From: an uncultured Flavobacteriaceae bacterium
GTDB taxonomy: Bacteria; Bacteroidota; Bacteroidia; Flavobacteriales; Flavobacteriaceae
NCBI GenBank assembly: GCA_947488435.1
Contig: CANKZG010000002.1
Coordinates: 124,001 to 188,000, forward strand
DNA length: 64,000 bases
Reading direction: 5' to 3'
The notes below the pieces were generated by a model. The model searched no databases and was not told the origin of the DNA. It worked only from the letters and a program-made list of their open reading frames with translations. This document shows, in pieces, positions 18,244 to 26,945 of the stretch (its first letter is position 1; each line of letters starts with the position of its first letter). The translations under genes and the position numbers were made by a program.

Positions 18244-19716
18244 TTACGCTTTTTTCGAAGCTGTTAAAAGCTTTATTTTAATTCTCAAAGCAGCAAATAA
18301 TAAAGTTGTAAATGGGCTTAACCAATTAAAAATTGCATAAGCAAAGTATTCTCCTACACCTACCCCTAAAACACTGGATTGATAAGCTCCACAGGTGTTC
18401 CAGGGAATTAAAACAGAGGTAACGGTTCCTGAATCTTCCAGCGTTCTACTTAGGTTTTCAGGAGCAAGTCCTTTGTCTTCATATGCTTTTTTAAACATCT
18501 TTCCGGGAATTACTAAAGCTAGATATTGATCACTTGCTATAGCATTTAATCCCAAACAACTAATTACCGTACTGGCGAATAACCCAAATACTGTTGAGGC
18601 ATATGATAAAAGTACTGTCGTTATTTTAGCTAAGGCCCCAATACCATCCATAATACCACCAAAAATCATAGCACAAACGATAAGGAATATGGTCCACAAC
18701 ATACCTTTCATGCCTCCAGAGCTAAAGAGGTCATTTAGTTTCCCATTATCTGTGGTTACCGATGTATCTGTAAAAATTGCATTCATGATTGCTGTAACAT
18801 TCGTATCGGCAAGTTCATCCAAAACATGTGTTTGGAAGACCATAGCAAAAAAGGTAGCTAAACCAATACCTACACCTAAGGCAACTAAAGGCTTTGTTTT
18901 CATTAGAATCAACGCAACCACAACGAGTGGAACAATAAAAAGGTAAGGTGTAATTGTAAAACTGTTTTCTATACTCATTAGTAAACCACTGATGTCTGTG
19001 CTTCCCGTAGTTTCGACGGAAAAACTTAGGACTGTAAAAATAATTAAGGCTATAATAATGGTAGGTACCGTGGTAAGGGTCATATAGCGTATGTGGGTAA
19101 ACAAATCTGTACCCGCCATGGCAGGAGCCAAGTTAGTGGTATCACTTAAAGGCGACATTTTGTCTCCAAAATAAGCACCTGAAATAACAGCACCAGCAAT
19201 CATACCTGCAGGGATTCCTAAGGCACTGCCAATACCAACTAGAGCAATACCAACGGTTGCAGAAGTTGTCCATGAGCTTCCCGTAGCTATCGAAATTAAT
19301 GCCGCGATTATGACGGAGGCAGGTAAAAAAATACTGGGATTTAGAACTTTTAAACCATAATAAACCATCGCAGGGATTATGCCGCTTACCAACCATGTTC
19401 CGGCCAGTGCTCCTACGAAGAATAAAATCATGATAGGGATGGTAACACTTCTAAGGTTTTCCAAAATTTCCGCTCCCATCGTCTTTAGGGTTACCTTATT
19501 GAAAAAACCAACAATAGCTGCAATTCCTCCCCCTATAAGTAAGATGATTTGATTGGAATATGCTCCAAACCATTCGCCATCTTCAAAAAAGATATTATAA
19601 GCTAACAACAGCATCAATAGGAGGACAGGAATAAGAGCTTCTACAATACTTAGTTCCTTGTTTTCTACAATGTGTTCATTTTCGGGTCCATTAGGGTTGA
19701 GATCATTCGCTTGCAT
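18244..19716 (-). CDS. nhaC: NhaC-family Na+/H+ antiporter
   Basis: A 490-residue inner-membrane antiporter with about 11-12 membrane segments. Characteristic blocks are ATGSSWTTSATVGIALVGIG and GAVISGAYFGDKMSPLSDTT in the middle, and the C-terminal VLIPWNTCGAYQ. It should expel Na+ in exchange for protons; some relatives exchange malate and lactate as well. A short acidic N-terminal extension precedes the first membrane segment. With the CPA1 antiporter at 9.1-10.4 kb it is the second Na+ pump in the window, which fits a marine cell. Confidence 0.92.
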   Translation of the reverse strand: MQANDLNPNGPENEHIVENKELSIVEALIPVLLLMLLLAYNIFFEDGEWFGAYSNQIILLIGGGIAAIVGFFNKVTLKTMGAEILENLRSVTIPIMILFFVGALAGTWLVSGIIPAMVYYGLKVLNPSIFLPASVIIAALISIATGSSWTTSATVGIALVGIGSALGIPAGMIAGAVISGAYFGDKMSPLSDTTNLAPAMAGTDLFTHIRYMTLTTVPTIIIALIIFTVLSFSVETTGSTDISGLLMSIENSFTITPYLFIVPLVVVALILMKTKPLVALGVGIGLATFFAMVFQTHVLDELADTNVTAIMNAIFTDTSVTTDNGKLNDLFSSGGMKGMLWTIFLIVCAMIFGGIMDGIGALAKITTVLLSYASTVFGLFASTVISCLGLNAIASDQYLALVIPGKMFKKAYEDKGLAPENLSRTLEDSGTVTSVLIPWNTCGAYQSSVLGVGVGEYFAYAIFNWLSPFTTLLFAALRIKIKLLTASKKA

Positions 19717-19789
19717 ATACGGGTATCTGGTTTGTAGGTAATATTACAACTTTGATCCCTGTTCTGCAAGTAGCTGCACGAACCAAATG

Positions 19790-21010
19790 CTATATGGTAT
19801 TAACTTTTTCGGTAAGTATATCCAATTTAAACATGCAGGATTTCATTTGCGAATAGGTTTTATGAATATCGTTGTCAAGTCCAATAGAAAAACGAATTAA
19901 ACCATTAGAAAGCCCCATTTCTAGCTGTTCTTCCTCTGGAATTTCGGAAGATGTTGACGTTCCCGGCGCACTAAATAGGGTTTTGTAAAAGCCTAAACTC
20001 ACAGCAAGATATCCTAATTTTTCTGTTTGCATAAGTTCCATTAACGCGTTTGCCTTTTCCAAACTGCCAACATCAATGGTAAGCAACCCTCCAAAACCAA
20101 AGCTAGTGTCCATCTGTGCTTTCATGGTTTGATGCCCTGGATGGGAGGTTAAACCTGGGTATACCACGCGTAAACCATCTGCTTCGAATTGTTTGGCAAG
20201 ATATTCAGCATTTTCGCTATGCTTCTTCATGCGAATATGTAAAGTTCTCATATTTTTTAAAATGGACGCAGCTCTCAGGCTGTCTAAGGTGCTTCCTAAA
20301 AGCATTCCCGCTCCTGAATTAACATCCTTTAGTTGAAGACAAAAATCTTTCGTCCCACATACAACCCCAGCAACACAATCACTCGTACCATTGATAAACT
20401 TGGTAAGACTGTGAATTACAATATGTGCTCCTAACTTTATGGGAGCAATCGAAAGTGGTGAAAACGTATTATCAACCACTAAAGGGAGGTTGTACTTTTT
20501 AGCAAGTTGTGCTAATGCTTCAATATTTGCTACTTCAAGCAACGGATTGCTGACTGCTTCACAATAAATCATTTTAGTATTTGGGGTAATCGCTTTTTCC
20601 ACAGCCGCTATTTTAGTGATATCAACAAAAGCGGTTTGTATATTAAAACGTTTTAAAAAGTTCTTCATAAAGGCGTAGGTGCCTCCATAGACGGTTCTGC
20701 TACTTACAATATGATCAGAATTACCACAAAGTTGTAAAATAACTGAGGTAATAGCGCCCATACCACTTGCATAAACATTTGCCGTTTCTGTTCCTTCCAA
20801 TGCAGCCAATGCTTCTCCCAAGTAAAGGTTAGAAGGAGAAGAATGCCGACTGTACAGATAACAGCCTTCTGTGTTACCTTCAAAAGTATCGAACATTGTT
20901 TTTGCAGATAAGAAAGTATAGGTAGAAGAGTCGGATACAGAGGGGTTTATTCCACCAAACTCACCAAAGTATTGTAAATCTTGAATGCGATTTGAAGCTT
21001 TAGAATCCAT
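19790..21010 (-). CDS. Cys/Met metabolism PLP enzyme (cystathionine gamma-synthase/lyase family)
   Basis: A 406-residue fold-type I PLP enzyme acting on sulfur amino acids or their precursors. The PLP lysine lies in HSLTKFINGTSD, and the substrate block YSRHSSPSNLYLGEALAALE is typical. The position of the cysteine that marks methionine gamma-lyases (YGCTF) reads YGGTYAF, so a strict methionine gamma-lyase role is less likely. Cystathionine gamma-synthase/lyase or homocysteine synthase are alternatives. It is divergent from an Lrp/AsnC regulator gene 149 bases away, which probably controls it. Confidence 0.9.
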   Translation of the reverse strand: MDSKASNRIQDLQYFGEFGGINPSVSDSSTYTFLSAKTMFDTFEGNTEGCYLYSRHSSPSNLYLGEALAALEGTETANVYASGMGAITSVILQLCGNSDHIVSSRTVYGGTYAFMKNFLKRFNIQTAFVDITKIAAVEKAITPNTKMIYCEAVSNPLLEVANIEALAQLAKKYNLPLVVDNTFSPLSIAPIKLGAHIVIHSLTKFINGTSDCVAGVVCGTKDFCLQLKDVNSGAGMLLGSTLDSLRAASILKNMRTLHIRMKKHSENAEYLAKQFEADGLRVVYPGLTSHPGHQTMKAQMDTSFGFGGLLTIDVGSLEKANALMELMQTEKLGYLAVSLGFYKTLFSAPGTSTSSEIPEEEQLEMGLSNGLIRFSIGLDNDIHKTYSQMKSCMFKLDILTEKVNTI

Positions 21011-21073
21011 AGGTTTAATTTAGAATGTAAACTTAATAGATTGTAGTAAAAAAATCAATGTAAAATAAAATAA

Positions 21074-21090
21074 ATAGATTTATTATCTAT
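21074..21090. promoter_or_regulatory. Inverted repeat in the divergent PLP enzyme/Lrp intergenic region
   Basis: ATAGAT and ATCTAT arms flank a five-base centre, giving a perfect 17-base site in the middle of the 149-base divergent region. Its size and AT-rich centre resemble Lrp/AsnC operators (about 15 bases). Binding by the adjacent regulator is an inference. Confidence 0.45.
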
Positions 21091-21159
21091 ATTTTTACTG
21101 AAAATTAGATTAATGTTCTAATAACTAAATGTTTTTGGATCTTTTAAAGAAAAATAACC

Positions 21160-21621
21160 ATGCTATCATTGGATAATATTGATAAGAAATTATTGCAACT
21201 GCTTCAGGAAAATAGCAAACGCACCACTAAAGCTTATGCAAATGAGTTGGATTTGTCTACAACGGCCGTTTATGAGCGAATTCGAAGATTAGAACGTGAA
21301 GGTATAATTGCTAAATATGTGACTTTGTTGGATAAACACAAAGTAGATAAAGCCTTTGTAGTATTATGTCATATCAAATTACTTCAACATTCCAAGACGC
21401 TCTTAGTGCAATTCGAAAAAGAGATTTTGGATTTGGAAGAAGTAGTGGAGTGTTATCATATTAGTGGAGATTATGATTATATTTTAAAAATTCATGTTAG
21501 CGATATGGATGCCTATCGTGATTTTATGGTAAGCAAACTTACGGCTATTCCTCACATAGGAAGTACCCAGAGTTCTTTTGTTATCACAGAAGTAAAGCAT
21601 ACTACAGCGCTAGCTTTATAA
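21160..21621 (+). CDS. Lrp/AsnC-family transcriptional regulator
   Basis: A 153-residue DNA-binding protein. The N-terminal winged helix-turn-helix is seen at LDNIDKKLLQLLQENSKRTT and STTAVYERIRRLEREGII. The C-terminal RAM (amino-acid sensing) domain includes VVECYHISGDYDYILKIHVSDM. Such regulators respond to amino acids and usually control the gene divergent from them, here the sulfur-amino-acid PLP enzyme. The likely ligand is therefore methionine, cysteine or a related compound, but this is inference. Confidence 0.95.
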   Translation: MLSLDNIDKKLLQLLQENSKRTTKAYANELDLSTTAVYERIRRLEREGIIAKYVTLLDKHKVDKAFVVLCHIKLLQHSKTLLVQFEKEILDLEEVVECYHISGDYDYILKIHVSDMDAYRDFMVSKLTAIPHIGSTQSSFVITEVKHTTALAL

Positions 21622-21713
21622 ACCTTAGGCAATTAAAGTATTTAAAACTCTGTTAAACAATGAGGTATAGCACTTTATATGACGTAAATTCAAGGGTATT
21701 AAACCAAAACATC

Positions 21714-22214
21714 ATGAGAAGAAGTCAATTTTTAAAAAGCCTAAGTGGAACAGGGATTTTACTTGCAGCATCACCTTTACTCTCCTTTACAAAACAAGAA
21801 GAACTGCCTTTGGATAAGAAAGTAGTTGAAGAATTTGTTCGAGTATCTCACGGTCAAATGGATAAGGCGGTAGCGATGTTGGAAGAATATCCCAACTTAC
21901 TAAATGCCGCACATGATTGGCAGCAAGGAGATTTTGAAACGGGATTGGGAGCAGCAAGTCACGTAGGGCATAAAGAATTAGCGCGCTACTTTCTGGATAA
22001 GGGAGCACAAACCAATATTTTCACGGCATGTTTGTTTGGAGAAATAACTATTGTTAAAGCTATGCTTACTGCGTTTCCTAAAACGCTTCATGCAAAAGGC
22101 CCGCATGGTTTCACCTTATTACATCATGCCGAAAAGGGAGGAGATGAAGCAGAGGAAGTAAAGGCGTACCTAATGGCATTAGGTGCTACAGAAATGCGTG
22201 TTGCATTATATTAA
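21714..22214 (+). CDS. Exported ankyrin-repeat protein
   Basis: A 166-residue protein with a signal peptide beginning MRRSQFLKSLSGTGILLAAS; the RR followed by F-L-K suggests Tat export. The mature part contains two to three degenerate ankyrin repeats (around AASHVGHKELARYFLDKGA and HGFTLLHHAEKGGDEAEEVK). Ankyrin repeats bind other proteins; the partner is unknown. The ATG at 21714 is preferred over 21660 because the signal peptide begins there. It follows the Lrp gene after about 90 bases without a visible promoter. Confidence 0.8.
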   Translation: MRRSQFLKSLSGTGILLAASPLLSFTKQEELPLDKKVVEEFVRVSHGQMDKAVAMLEEYPNLLNAAHDWQQGDFETGLGAASHVGHKELARYFLDKGAQTNIFTACLFGEITIVKAMLTAFPKTLHAKGPHGFTLLHHAEKGGDEAEEVKAYLMALGATEMRVALY

Positions 22215-22238
22215 ATGACTTTTGACCTTTTTTCATTC

Positions 22239-22269
22239 TTTGTTCTACCATAAAACATTCGTATTTTTG
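22239..22269 (+). promoter_or_regulatory. Consensus promoter of lpdA
   Basis: TTTG at 22239-22242, a 19-base spacer and TATTTTTG at 22262-22269: both elements match the Bacteroidota TTTG/TAnnTTTG consensus perfectly. It predicts a leader of about 60 bases before the ATG at 22334. This is the best promoter in the window. Confidence 0.75.
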
Positions 22270-22333
22270 TATACTTAGACTGGTAAAAACGACCTATCAA
22301 AAAAAATATTCAGCATTTAATACCTCTTTATAT

Positions 22334-23740
22334 ATGACTTCATACGATGTAGCCGTTATTGGCTCAGGACCTGGTGGATACGTTGCGGCAATCCGTTGTG
22401 CACAGTTGGGCATGAAAACAGCAATAATTGAAAAATACAGCACTTTAGGAGGTACCTGCCTCAATGTAGGTTGTATTCCCTCAAAAGCCCTTTTGGATTC
22501 CTCACATCATTATGAAGACGCAATCAAGCATTTTGAAACACATGGAATCGAAATTTCTGGTGATGTAAAAGTTAATTTAGAACAAATGATCGCCCGAAAG
22601 CAAGGAGTTGTAGACATGACTACTAAGGGCATTCAATTCTTAATGGACAAAAATAAGATCGATGTTTATGAAGGCGTAGGAAGTTTTCAGGATGCAACCC
22701 ATGTTTCAATTCAAAAAGCAGATGGAAACGCAGCAGTTATTGAAGCCAAAAACACCATTATAGCTACAGGTTCTAAACCTTCCACTTTACCTTTTATTTC
22801 CATAGATAAAGAACGTATAATTACGTCTACCGAAGCCTTAAAACTGAAAGAAATACCAAAACATATGATCGTTATTGGCGGAGGCGTTATAGGTTTGGAG
22901 TTGGGACAGGTATACAAACGATTGGGTGCGGAAGTAACGGTAATTGAATTTATGGATCGCATTATCCCAGGAATGGATGGGGCGCTTTCTAAAGAATTGA
23001 TGAAGGTGCTTAAGAAGCAAAAGGTAAAATTCAACCTTTCGCACAAGGTAACTTCTGTGGAGCGCAAAAAAAATGAAGTTGTAGTTAAAGCGACCAATAA
23101 AAAAGGAGAAGAAGTTAGTTTTACAGGAGATTACTGTCTCGTATCTGTAGGAAGGAGACCTTATACAGATGGTTTAAATGCTGAAGCGGCAGGAGTGCAA
23201 TTGGATGAACGTGGCAGGGTTGCTGTAAATACACATTTACAAACCAATATTCCCAATATTTATGCTATCGGAGATGTTGTTCAAGGAGCAATGTTGGCGC
23301 ACAAAGCAGAGGAAGAAGGTACTTTAGTAGCAGAACAATTAGCAGGTCAAAAACCACATATCGATTATAACTTAATTCCTGGAGTGGTATATACATGGCC
23401 AGAAGTTGCCGCTGTGGGTAAAACCGAAGAACAATTAAAAGAAGCTGGTATTGCCTATAAAGTTGGGCAATTTCCTATGCGAGCGTTAGGAAGATCTCGC
23501 GCAAGCATGGATATTGATGGTTTTGTAAAGATTTTAGCCGATAAAACTACAGATGAAGTTCTTGGCGTTCATATGATCGGAGCACGATGCGCAGATTTAA
23601 TCACAGAAGCCGTGACAGCTATGGAGTTTAGAGCTTCTGCGGAAGACATTGCGCGTATGAGTCATGCACATCCGACTTATGCCGAGGCGGTGAAAGAAGC
23701 TGCTTTAGCGGCTACTGATGATCGGGCTTTGCATATTTAA
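22334..23740 (+). CDS. lpdA: Dihydrolipoyl dehydrogenase
   Basis: FAD enzyme that reoxidises lipoamide in 2-oxoacid dehydrogenase complexes and the glycine cleavage system, passing electrons to NAD+. The 468-residue length is normal. FAD motif GSGPGGYVAA near the N-terminus, redox pair C42 and C47 in GGTCLNVGCIPSK, NAD motif VIGGGVIGLELG in the middle, and the C-terminal H-x4-E dyad HAHPTYAEAVKEAAL are all intact. It stands alone behind a strong promoter, without other complex subunits nearby, so it may serve several complexes. Confidence 0.97.
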   Translation: MTSYDVAVIGSGPGGYVAAIRCAQLGMKTAIIEKYSTLGGTCLNVGCIPSKALLDSSHHYEDAIKHFETHGIEISGDVKVNLEQMIARKQGVVDMTTKGIQFLMDKNKIDVYEGVGSFQDATHVSIQKADGNAAVIEAKNTIIATGSKPSTLPFISIDKERIITSTEALKLKEIPKHMIVIGGGVIGLELGQVYKRLGAEVTVIEFMDRIIPGMDGALSKELMKVLKKQKVKFNLSHKVTSVERKKNEVVVKATNKKGEEVSFTGDYCLVSVGRRPYTDGLNAEAAGVQLDERGRVAVNTHLQTNIPNIYAIGDVVQGAMLAHKAEEEGTLVAEQLAGQKPHIDYNLIPGVVYTWPEVAAVGKTEEQLKEAGIAYKVGQFPMRALGRSRASMDIDGFVKILADKTTDEVLGVHMIGARCADLITEAVTAMEFRASAEDIARMSHAHPTYAEAVKEAALAATDDRALHI

Positions 23741-23766
23741 TAACCCCTTACATTATATAATCCTTG

Positions 23767-24264
23767 TTACAAGCAGGCCGACGCAGCTAAATTAAAATTG
23801 TAGGGACCACCAAATCCAGGAATATTGCCAGCAGAATTAAGTAGATTCCATGACAATAGGGCTCCCGTGTTGTTTATAAAGGGGGTTACCTTTTGTATGT
23901 TTCGTACATTCTCATTCAAAGAATTTATATAGGTTCGTATTAATAGATGTTCCACATCAATACCTCCGGCAATTCCATCATCGCCTGGAGTTCGAAATTT
24001 ACCATCGACTTCTATTTGAATTTCAAAGATTAATATTTCGTCCAAACAGTTCTGATCAAAACCCATCTCTCGAATGACCTCCAAACGAGGTGAAAAACGA
24101 TTTTTTAAGCTTACTGCCGTGCCTATATAATAGGGTCTATTGGTAGAATTATTATAAATCACATACAATCGGGAACTTGACGGTAAAGCCGGAACAGTTT
24201 GTATTAATCCATTAGTATTTATAAGTGCATATTGTCTAAGATAATTGAAGTTTACGATTGGCAT
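23767..24264 (-). CDS. GIY-YIG-like small protein of unknown role
   Basis: A 165-residue protein with the main landmarks of the GIY-YIG nuclease fold: V35-I-Y37 (GIY), Y45-Y-I-G48 (YIG), R56 in LKNRF and E105 in DVEHLLIRTY, with N131-N132 further on. Those are the positions of the catalytic Tyr, Arg and Glu, although only the Glu and Arg assignment is fairly clear. No extra DNA-binding domain and no signal peptide are visible. It diverges from a DUF4157 protein gene 221 bases away and converges with lpdA. It could be a nuclease toxin, a phage- or defence-related nuclease or an unrelated fold; the assignment is from motifs only. Confidence 0.55.
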   Translation of the reverse strand: MPIVNFNYLRQYALINTNGLIQTVPALPSSSRLYVIYNNSTNRPYYIGTAVSLKNRFSPRLEVIREMGFDQNCLDEILIFEIQIEVDGKFRTPGDDGIAGGIDVEHLLIRTYINSLNENVRNIQKVTPFINNTGALLSWNLLNSAGNIPGFGGPYNFNLAASACL

Positions 24265-24343
24265 AGTATTGTTTTAAAAGTTCTGATATTATGGTAGGAA
24301 ATTTACAAGCAGAAAAAAACAAATAAAAATAGAATGAGTAGGT

Positions 24344-24440
24344 TGCAAGAAACTTGCAGTAAAGGGTTTACTTTTCTGAGGGATTGTTTTTGCCTTCAAC
24401 TGTTCGGTGATATAAGCAGGTAGTTATACGCTTGTAACTA
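24344..24440. promoter_or_regulatory. Inverted repeats between the GIY-YIG-like and DUF4157 genes
   Basis: Two dyads lie in the 221-base divergent region: TGCAAG-AAA-CTTGCA at 24344-24358 and TAGTTA-N8-TAACTA at 24421-24440. A further TAGTTA lies at 24472-24477 just before the DUF4157 start. They could be operators shared by the pair. No TAnnTTTG promoter is evident, which would fit a specially regulated pair. Confidence 0.35.
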
Positions 24441-24485
24441 ATTTGTTGAAAGACTATTTTTCAGTGAAATATAGTTAGCAGAAAA

Positions 24486-25838
24486 ATGAGAACTCGTATC
24501 GATAGCAAAGAAAACGATAAAAATTTATCCTTTCAAAAACAAGAATTTCCTAATGTTACAAATAACTTTATAGATAAAAGACCTGAAATTAAAGAGAATA
24601 AGATTTTACAAAATTTAGCGAGCAATAGCGCAAGAACAAGACAGCTAAAAAGCTTGCAGGCAATGAATGCTGAGAATGAGGAAAAGGGATTGGCTATTCA
24701 AAAAAAGGCAAATAAAACTGGGTTACCAGATAGACTTAAATCAGGAATAGAAAATCTTTCGGGTTATGCAATGGACGATGTGAAAGTATATTATAACTCT
24801 GCTAAACCTGCGCAATTAAATGCGTATGCTTATGCCCAGGGCACGAATATTCATTTGGCACCAGGACAGGAAAAACACTTACCGCATGAAGCATGGCATG
24901 TTGTTCAACAAAAGCAAGGTAGAGTAAAACCTACTATGCAAATGAAAGGGAAAATAGCTGTTAATGACGATGTTGATTTGGAGAAGGAAGCAGATGTTAT
25001 GGGAGAAAAAGCTGTAAACATGCCTTTTGAACTAGCAAATGCAAAGCTCCCGAAAACATCTTTATCATTTAACGCCGTTGTGCAGCGAAAACCCCCTAAG
25101 AGATCCGAAGGATCAGATAATATATGGATAGATAATGAAGCAGTACATATAGATTTAATCTATGTTAGCGGAAGTTTAGCAGAAGGTTTGGTTTTTAATA
25201 TTAGGAATAATGATGAAGTGCATAGGGTAAGATTTAGCGAGAATGAATATTATTGTGATGGTCAGCGCTATAGTCATTTAACTGATTTGGAACAGGACAT
25301 ATTTGGAGGTGATGTCATACTTGAAATGGATAATGATTTTTCAGAATGGTCAGAAATGCAGGCAGATTTAATAGGCGAAGAACCTGTGCGATCAGAACAA
25401 CGATCAACGGTAGTTTTAAGGGGTATATTAGCAATTATCACCAAATATATTACTCCCTTTGCTACTGCAATTGCTGGCGCTTTTTTTGGAGATAAAATTA
25501 GTGTAACCCTCGGACTGGGAACAGTAATTGTAATACGAGGATTTGATGATAGTGGGGAATTCATTAAAATTCGATCTATTATTGCAGAATTGCAGCAAAA
25601 AATCGAAAGAGGAGAAGACCCTCAAGGACGAATTCAATCGAAGCTAGATGATTTAAAAAATAGAGCATTTTGGGTTGCAATGAGATTGATATGGTCCTCT
25701 TTAGGAGCTATCGTTGGGTTATATTCCAATTGGGGGGGGACTAACAGTGGTACGATATATGCAACTATATTTACAGAAGTGATCCATAACCTTGGAACAT
25801 TCATGTTAGGAGAATTGAAGGAAGAGGATTTAACTTAA
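24486..25838 (+). CDS. DUF4157 (eCIS-core) domain protein with hydrophobic C-terminal region
   Basis: A 450-residue protein. Residues about 75-170 match the DUF4157 (eCIS core) domain: LPDRLKSGIENLSGYAMDDV, then KPAQLNAYAYAQGTNIHLAPGQ, H134-E135-A-W-H138 and the tail EKEADVMGEKA. An unusual N-terminal extension with FIDKRPE and QLKSLQAMNAEN is also typical. The HExxH motif suggests a zinc-protease-like fold. After a Gln/Lys linker (VVQRKPPKR) the C-terminal half is unlike known domains to me and contains hydrophobic stretches near 300-345 and 395-445. Such proteins occur as effectors or components of extracellular contractile injection systems. No other eCIS gene is in the window, so the link is inference. 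Confidence 0.8.
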   Translation: MRTRIDSKENDKNLSFQKQEFPNVTNNFIDKRPEIKENKILQNLASNSARTRQLKSLQAMNAENEEKGLAIQKKANKTGLPDRLKSGIENLSGYAMDDVKVYYNSAKPAQLNAYAYAQGTNIHLAPGQEKHLPHEAWHVVQQKQGRVKPTMQMKGKIAVNDDVDLEKEADVMGEKAVNMPFELANAKLPKTSLSFNAVVQRKPPKRSEGSDNIWIDNEAVHIDLIYVSGSLAEGLVFNIRNNDEVHRVRFSENEYYCDGQRYSHLTDLEQDIFGGDVILEMDNDFSEWSEMQADLIGEEPVRSEQRSTVVLRGILAIITKYITPFATAIAGAFFGDKISVTLGLGTVIVIRGFDDSGEFIKIRSIIAELQQKIERGEDPQGRIQSKLDDLKNRAFWVAMRLIWSSLGAIVGLYSNWGGTNSGTIYATIFTEVIHNLGTFMLGELKEEDLT

Positions 25839-25887
25839 AATTCTAACTTTATGGCTTTGATACTACATTAAACTAAAAGCTAAGATT

Positions 25888-26802
25888 TTGGAAAAGGAAG
25901 TGAACAAGGATCATATAGCAAGAATCGATTTGGCATTAAACTATATTGATTCGCATCTTAATACTGATTTATCCTTAACATCGGTAGCTGAAAATGCTCA
26001 TTATTCTCCTTTTCATTTCCATAGAACCTTTAAAAGCGTAGTTGGAGAAACGGTTAATACATATATCACAAGAAAACGTATTGAGAAAACAGCGGCAATA
26101 CTTATGCGAAGAAAAAATGTTTCCATAGGTGAACTCGCATTGGAATATGGTTTTACAAGCAACGCATCTTTCACAAGGGCCTTTAAAAAATTTTACGGGC
26201 TAAGCCCAACAGCATTTCGAAAATTAAATCCCGGTAAATTTAGCAAGATCGGCAAAATAGAAAGCAAGAATGGAAAAGAAAACAAAATTTTCGAAAAATA
26301 TATTTGCGATACTAATAACCACCTAAAATGGATTAAAATGAATGCAAGTATTGAAATTAAAACAGTCCCAGAATTAAACTTTGTTCGTATAACACATATT
26401 GGCATCCAAGGTATAGAAAATACTTTTGATCGACTGATACAGTGGAGCAGATCCAAAGGTTTGTATGATGATTCTGAAGCAAAGATGGCAAGGGTGTTTC
26501 ACGATAGTTTTAAGGTGACTGCACCTGATCTGGTACGAATGAGTGTTTGTATACTTACGGCAAAGAAAGTCAAAACGGAAGGGGAAGTAAGCGCTATGAA
26601 AATGGATGGAGGAAAATATATTGTTGCCCGTTTCCAGATAAAAATTACGGAATACGAAAAATCATGGAGTTCGCTTTTTGTTTGGATGAACCAACAAGGG
26701 TATAAAAAGAGACCAGCCGATCCTTTCGAACTTTATGCAAATGATTTTAGAGAACACCCCCAACAAATGAGTATTGTAGATTTTTACATTCCAATTTTTT
26801 AA
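25888..26802 (+). CDS. AraC-family regulator with GyrI-like effector-binding domain
   Basis: A 304-residue transcription regulator. The N-terminal two helix-turn-helix AraC domain comes first (residues about 8-105, with SPFHFHRTFKSVVGETVNTY and ALEYGFTSNASFTRAFKKFYG). The C-terminal GyrI-like (Rob/SoxR-type) ligand domain starts at IEIKTVPELNFVRITHIG, near residue 153. Target genes unknown. The start is TTG at 25888 (or GTG at 25900); an upstream stop excludes any ATG. It is separated from the DUF4157 gene by 49 bases and may be its regulator or an independent gene. Confidence 0.88.
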   Translation: MEKEVNKDHIARIDLALNYIDSHLNTDLSLTSVAENAHYSPFHFHRTFKSVVGETVNTYITRKRIEKTAAILMRRKNVSIGELALEYGFTSNASFTRAFKKFYGLSPTAFRKLNPGKFSKIGKIESKNGKENKIFEKYICDTNNHLKWIKMNASIEIKTVPELNFVRITHIGIQGIENTFDRLIQWSRSKGLYDDSEAKMARVFHDSFKVTAPDLVRMSVCILTAKKVKTEGEVSAMKMDGGKYIVARFQIKITEYEKSWSSLFVWMNQQGYKKRPADPFELYANDFREHPQQMSIVDFYIPIF

Positions 26803-26818
26803 AATTAGAAGTAATATT

Positions 26819-26867
26819 TATAGCATAAAAGTATTTTTTAGTACTATGCTATAGAGAATTGTTTTTG
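26819..26867 (+). terminator. Stem-loop and T-run downstream of the AraC gene
   Basis: TATAGCAT at 26819-26826 pairs with ATGCTATA at 26846-26853, followed by a T-run at 26861-26867. The stem is AT-rich, so it would be a weak terminator. Confidence 0.45.
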
Positions 26868-26945
26868 TAATTTTAACAATGAAATACGGTTTATAAATAA
26901 GCAGTTTTCATAGATGAAAAAGACAAATTAATTACAAGAAAATTC

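Noticed and set aside
24486-25838. Calling the DUF4157 protein an active secreted protease
   Set aside because: HEAWH is only the family mark; activity is not established for this domain, and the C-terminal half is better placed as effector part.
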